This document shows, one piece after another, positions 59,341 through 64,000 of a stretch of 64,000 bases of DNA. The notes beneath the pieces are model-generated. The model searched no databases and was not told the origin of the DNA. It saw only the letters and a program-made list of their open reading frames with translations. The position numbers were made by a program, and so were the translations under genes. Every line of letters starts with the position of its first letter. Within the stretch, counting starts at the first letter, position 1. Origin of the DNA: Benincasa hispida (lineage: Eukaryota > Streptophyta > Magnoliopsida > Cucurbitales > Cucurbitaceae); assembly GCF_009727055.1 (NCBI RefSeq), contig NC_052349.1:39018994-39082993 (forward strand), given 5' to 3'.

Positions 59341-60330
59341 AGTGACCCTGACCTGGGTTAGACTGATACCTACTGACTATTCCCACAGCATAGCAGATGT
59401 CTGGCCTAGTGCAGAGCATCAAATACATCAAACTGCCAACGACTGATGTATATGGGACTTGTCTCATCTCCTCAACCTCTTGAGGCGTCTTAGGATACAT
59501 GTCCTTAGATAAAGTGACTCCATGATGGTAGTAGGCCCTTTTTGGAGTCCTGTATCGAGTACTTGAGCAAGATTTTGTCAATATATGATTCCTGAGACAG
59601 CGCTAGCACTTTGTTCTTACGATCCCAAAAGATCTGTATACCCAGAACAAACTGAGCCTCTCCTAAATCTTTCATTTGGAATTTGGTCGCTAGCCAGTTC
59701 TTAACTACAGTCAGTAGACCTATGTCATTCGCAATGAGTAGTATATCGTGTACATACAACACAAGAAAACTACTGAATTGTTGACTATCTTCTTGTAAAC
59801 ACAAGGTTCATCAACATTTCGGTCAAAGGCATACGATTTGATCCCAGTATCAAACCGAATATTCCAAGATCAAGATGCCTGTTTCAGCCCATAAATGGAC
59901 CAATTCAGTTTGCAAACTTTTTCTCTTGACCTTGTGCAATGAATCCTTCGGGATTTACCATGTAAATGGTCTCCTCAAGATAGGCATTCAGAAAAGTCTT
60001 GACGTCCATTTGTCAAATCTCATAATTATAATAAGCGGAAATGGACAGGAGGATGCGGATCGACTTTAACATGGCAACAGGTGAGAAAGTCTCCTCATAG
60101 TCGACTCCCTCCATCTGGGTATAAGCTTTTGCCACAAGTCGAGCCTTGAAAGTTTACACCTTCCCATCAGTACCCCGTTTGCACTAGTAGATCCATTTAC
60201 AACCTATAGGTCTTACCCCATTAGGCTGATCTACAAGATCCCAAACTGAGTTGAAGTATATTGACTCCATCTCAAGATTCATGGCTTTGACCCATTCATC
60301 CCGATTAACATCCTCCATTTTTTTTGATAA
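59341..60330 (-). pseudogene. copia reverse transcriptase domain
   Basis: C-terminal part: VPYTSVVGSLMYLMLCTRPD and ICYAVGIVSRYQSNPG (59339-59581). Middle: KDLGEAQFVLGIQIF and a LYVHDILLIAND box near 59728-59765, in which the first Asp of YVDD is His. Upstream, in other frames, are segments for [19 protein letters not shown] and MDVKTFLNAYLEETIYM (about 59960-60150). The mutated catalytic box and frameshifts make it inactive. Confidence 0.88.
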
Positions 60331-60775
60331 GACAACGAATCCTCAATGTCGCCATCTGCCACTATAGCTAGGATTTTTCGTGAAATCCAGATAGCGATTA
60401 GGCAGGTTCATATCCGTCCCACTGCGTCAAGATTCCCTCAACTCATGAGGTGGAACCGACCTATCAGATGAACTATCATCAACAACTCTGGCCAATGAAG
60501 CAGGTTCTTCAACAACTCTTGTTGTAGTTTCAGTAATTTCGTTTGAAAGCTCACGTAACACGACTTTACTACGTCGACTGTGCTCCCTGATATGATCTTC
60601 CTCCAGGAAAGTAGCGTTCGAGGAAACAAACACCCTATTTTCGGATGGATCATAAAAGTAAACCCCTCCCCCCGTGTACCTTTGAGGTAGCCTACAAAGA
60701 ATGCACAACCTTGACCGTGATTGTCCAACTATCTTGGGATTTGCCTCAAGGATATGTGTTGGGCAAACCATATGC
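60331..60775 (-). pseudogene. copia integrase C-terminal and linker
   Basis: The minus strand at 60427-60771 reads a GGGVYFYDPSENRVFVSSNA segment followed by FLEEDHI, typical of the end of copia integrase, then a Ser- and acid-rich linker (VVEEPASLARVVDDSSSDRS). Confidence 0.8.
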
Positions 60776-61640
60776 GGAAGTGACGTAAACTAAGCTTTAC
60801 AGTCCCATTCCATACAACTCCAGAAGTGTTCTCAACAACACTTCTTAGAAAGGAACACAATTGAGTATGTATACCGCAGTCTCCACTGCGAAACCCCAAA
60901 ACGAGTTCGGTAAGGAAGCGTAACTCATCATCGAACGAACCATGTCCAACAAGGTTCTGTTTCTCCTATCCACTACACCATTTTGCTGAGGTGTACCGAC
61001 GCTGAGAGTTGGGAAATGATTCCATATTAGTAAATACTCCTAGAACTCATAATCCAAAAACTCTCTACCTCGATTTGATCGAAGTGTTTTAATCTGTCTA
61101 TCAAAAGCGTTCTCAACTTTAGCCTTGAATACTTTGAACTTTTCAAAAGATTCGACTTTCGTTGCATCAGATAAACATACCCATATCTAGAGTAATCATC
61201 AGTAAAACTGATAAAGTACTCATAGCCTCCTCGAGCTCGCACATTTATAAGACTGAAAAGGTCAGAATGTACTAATTCTAGAGGCTTTTTGGCTCGATAA
61301 CCTTTTTCAGTAAAAGGTATTTTAGTCAACTTACCCTCAAGGCAAGATTCGAACACTGGTAAAGAATTTTCTTCTAACTCGCTTAGAAGGTCATTCTTCA
61401 CCAATCTCTCAATCCTATTGAGAATCATGTGCCCTAATCAAAGGTGCCAAAGTTGGACATTTTCTTTTGGAGAAACTCATTGACATTTAGATTGAGTTAC
61501 GACAAATTTAAACATCTCTATTTTCCAGTTTAGCTGTACAAATTTCAACACCATCCTTATGAATAAATACTTTATCCAATTTAAAAGAAAGAGTGTAATT
61601 GCATTATAACAGATACTTTACAGAAATAATGTTCCTTTTT
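60776..61640 (-). pseudogene. copia integrase
   Basis: The block at 61027-61428 has FESCLEGKLTKIPF (part of the zinc-binding region), ELVHSDLFSLINVRARGGYE (first catalytic Asp) and FISFTDDYSRYGYVYLM (second). Further left, at about 60940-60985, a GTPQQNGVVDRRNRTLLDM stretch is read in another frame; the catalytic Glu of this motif is Asp. Frameshifts separate the blocks. Confidence 0.88.
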
Positions 61641-62130
61641 AGTTCAGGAACTACTTTTAATATAAGAAACCTATTCTATAAAGTTAACTAGATGCCTCCC
61701 ACTGCCATAACTAAGACGACGTGCCCAGTGCCTACTCGCAATGTCATCTCACCAGCCTCCAGTTGTCGCCAGGATCTAATCCCCAGAAAAGAAGAACAAA
61801 CATGATTAGTGGAACCTAAATCAATTATCAAGGAAAAATCATCATTCTCCACTAAACAAGTTTCTAACATAAGTAAATCACATTTACCTTTGTTTTCCTT
61901 GGCCTTAGCCTTAGCTGCCTTCCTTTCCTTCAGATAGCGAGGACAATTCCTCTTCCAGTGTTTGTCTTGGTTACAGTGGAAACATGTTCCTTTTTCAACC
62001 GGTGATGGATGCTTCTTCTGGGCGACAGGTGGCAGGTTAGCAGGCGCTTTCCCTTTCCCTTTACCACCCTTCTTCTTCTTCCCCTTTCTAGAGTTAGAAG
62101 TTGAAGGTGCAGACTTTGTCCCTAAGGTCG
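61641..62130 (-). pseudogene. copia zinc knuckle and protease
   Basis: An intact CX2CX4HX4C knuckle (CFHCNQDKHWKRNC) is read at about 61945-61990, preceded by a Lys/Gly-rich stretch and followed by a Lys-rich segment. The protease block (61688-61870) reads DDFSLIIDLGSTNHVCSSFL, with the active-site D-S-G changed to D-L-G. Knuckle and protease are in compatible order with gag. Confidence 0.85.
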
Positions 62131-62785
62131 AACCTCAATGGAACTTTTTAGAAGACGAGACAACATTTGCCTCACCTCCCTTCTTCTCCTTACTTTTCAG
62201 CAAGGATTGGTAAGTCTGTAACTCGTTGAGGAGAGTAGTAAGGGTACATTCCACTTTGTTAAGAATCGTATTGCTAACAAAGTGGAGAAAGCTCTCCAGC
62301 AATGAATGCAGGATAATGTTAACCTGACTGTCCTCATCGATTTTAGACCCATTCATCTCTGCCATGTTAAAGTGGACCATCATATTCAGCACGTGCTCAC
62401 GAATAGAGATGCTTTCCTCCATTTTGGAGCTAAAGATGTGTTTCAGAGCCTCGTGCTTGAGCTGTCCAAATGACTTTCTGAACATTCCCTGTAGGGACTT
62501 AATGATCTCACGTGCTGAGACCATAGGCTCGTGGTTTTTGGCCCATACGTCACTAAGACTGGCCAAGATATAGGCTCAGGCCTTCTCGTTTGCTCGTGTC
62601 CAATGCTCAAACGCCCCTTGAACATTTCGAGTAACGTCCTGAGGTGGAATAGGAGGAAAATCCTCTGTAAGGACAAACTTTAGATCCTCGATGATGAGTA
62701 AAGTCATGATCATATGTTTCCAACTCGAACAGTTTTGGCCATTTAGTTTTTCGGCGCTAAGTAAACTGATAGTGGTTGCAGCCAT
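62131..62785 (-). pseudogene. copia gag
   Basis: The start codon at 62783-62785 opens MAATTISLLSAEKLNGQNCS, SWKHMIMTLLIIEDLKFVLT and FEHWTRANEKA, then a stop at 62576-62578. The frame resumes (62135-62566) with MASLSDVWAKNHEPMVSARE, KHIFSSKMEESISIREHVLN and DSQVNIILHSLLESFLHFVS. Apart from that one stop the gag is nearly complete and is the best preserved part of the element. Confidence 0.9.
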
Positions 62786-64000
62786 TTAAAACTGTTGCTG
62801 AAAAACGAATAAATTTTTTTAAGACTTTTCAAAACCACATTTTTAACAAACTAGTTTTAGCAAAATAGTTTCCAAGTCCCTAAGTGATAAGACTTCCCAC
62901 TCTCACTTACTACGAACATTCTCTCCATCCACCTTGATATTGACCTACCCAAACACCATCCTTTATGAGGATACTCATAGGGTGTCACGAGGCCGATGAT
63001 AGATCTCACGGTGTGGACTATGAGGGAGAAGCGTGAGAGGTTTAAATGAAGCAACAAATGCTCCGAGTACCTCCCACTAAATGTTCTACAAAACAACTTT
63101 TGTCTTTGAAATAAAACAATTTCAAGTAGTCACATTAAACTCTTTAATGAACTATACTTAACTTGAATGCTTGCATCAAATCTATCTAGTTCACCTTTCA
63201 AGGTAGGTTCCCAGGTAGGGATGTTCCGTTGCCGTCACCTTAAATATCCCAGCCTAGACAGAACCCACCTTAGACAAAAGGTCCCCTATAGATAGATTTG
63301 CTATACTTTAACCTTTTTTTTTTTGTATTGAATTTAGTTCTAATTTCATTTTATAACCTTTATAAAAGAAACAACTAAAATATACATTGCCACATAATGA
63401 GGTATTTATAACGCTTATCAAATAATGCACGCATAAATATAACTCTTATACTATATGATGCATGAGCATGGACTTATGTAATTTAAATCATGCTTCTCTA
63501 AATCATGCCACTTATAATAAAGAGAAGATGCATGACCAATGCATAACCTAAGGTGGGATTTTATATATGTACATACCATATGACACATCGCATGTATAAA
63601 ACTGGTGACGTGAAATAGCCGCCAAAATCTTGATGGCTAAAATCATATGGGACGTAATATGCGATGCATGTCTTAAGATATGCGTTGATACTCATGCGTC
63701 GGTGGTCATGCATTGAAATGAAAATATGCGTTTCTCTTATATACGATGACCATGTGTTCCTGTCATAAGTTTTCTTGTGCTCACGCCATGTATAACACGA
63801 ACGCAAGTTTCTCGGGTGATGCGAGGTCAAACTCAGGGACTTGTAGCTAAATGTATGCAGTGATGTGTTTGTGGTAGATGAATAAAAGAATGATGGGGGG
63901 TTTTAAGCTAAGAACTACTCCTACTCATAACTAACAGACAAAGAAGTGGGAATATGAATGAGAGATAGAGACACGACAACTATTGACGCGTAGTAAAATG
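62786..64000 (-). mobile_element. copia 5' leader
   Basis: More than 1.2 kb upstream of gag without conserved ORFs, collinear with 35.4-36.86 kb up to actatatgatgcatgagcat (63451). Beyond that similarity is patchy, with acctaaggtgggatt near 63548 shared with 46331. The LTR is not reached by 64000. The small frames at 62857-63096 and 63561-63830 are not conserved. Confidence 0.6.

Larger units (their letters stand above)
56537..64000 (-). mobile_element. Ty1/copia element, 5' end beyond the window
   Basis: From left to right on the plus strand: 3' LTR (56537-58631), purine tract, RNase H, RT, integrase, protease, gag and a long leader. The domain order is copia. The 5' LTR is not reached. It seems to have inserted into the plus-orientation LTR at 55493-56531. 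Five bases left of the LTR are tattc, to be matched against the unseen right flank. Confidence 0.88.

Noticed and set aside
1..64000. tRNA or rRNA genes
   Set aside because: None seen by eye; the tRNA-like words found are primer-binding sites. A dedicated tRNA scan was not possible here.

Overview
This window looks like dicot plant nuclear heterochromatin. I infer a cucurbit from the style of the MLP-like gene and the retroelement families, but this was not tested by any search. I see no intact protein-coding gene. The only host-gene remnants are two pieces of major-latex-protein-like (MLP, Bet v 1 family) genes. Almost everything else is LTR-retrotransposon debris, solo LTRs, MITEs and minisatellites, much of it nested.

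Layout. 1-2.2 kb: decayed Ty3/gypsy gag-protease. 2.4-2.8 kb: 5' end of an MLP-like gene. 2.9-8.3 kb: minus-strand Ty1/copia gag and its 5' LTR, with a gypsy-type LTR inside that LTR. 8.3-9.5 kb: GC-rich MITE-like element and a GGT/GAT microsatellite. 9.48-15.08 kb: two-LTR minus-strand copia element, all domains recognisable, frames broken. 15.18-22.25 kb: MLP-like pseudogene whose first exon is split by a 1.9-kb solo LTR with a perfect 5-bp target duplication (GTTGT) and whose 4.4-kb intron is full of MITEs. 22.6-23.5 kb: TRIM-like LTR and an unassigned ORF. 23.5-31.9 kb: gypsy derivative without pol. It has a 33-bp minisatellite in both LTRs, long minisatellite arrays and a plastid ycf2 insertion. 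31.9-36.99 kb, continued at 45.98-49.3 kb: deleted minus-strand copia element (LTR fragment, gag fragment, long leader, LTR) carrying a solo LTR (target duplication ATATC) and a hAT-type MITE (target duplication TATATTAA). 49.6-50.6 kb: copia RT fragment. 51.6-54.3 kb: gypsy solo LTR (target duplication AACTC). 54.3-64 kb: three copia LTR units nested one inside another. The innermost is a minus-strand copia element with gag, protease, integrase, RT and RNase H, whose 5' LTR lies beyond the window.

Assembly problems matter as much as the biology. A 25-N gap at 36990-37014 is followed by about 9 kb (37015-45977) that repeats 30.81-36.99 kb with dense insertion and deletion errors. It looks like uncorrected long-read sequence that should have been merged. 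A single N at 31518 joins two identical 89-bp blocks. At 59207-59243 there is a Tn5 mosaic-end dimer, i.e. a Nextera mate-pair junction adapter, between near-identical copies of RNase H sequence. Distances and copy numbers in these parts should not be trusted.

The genes do not form a working system. The coherent story is repeated insertion, LTR-LTR recombination to solo LTRs, and mutational decay. The most interesting non-artefact signals are the pol-less gypsy derivative with its structured 3' region, the conserved copia leader, the CGATCG-motif arrays inside copia LTRs, and the disrupted MLP locus.
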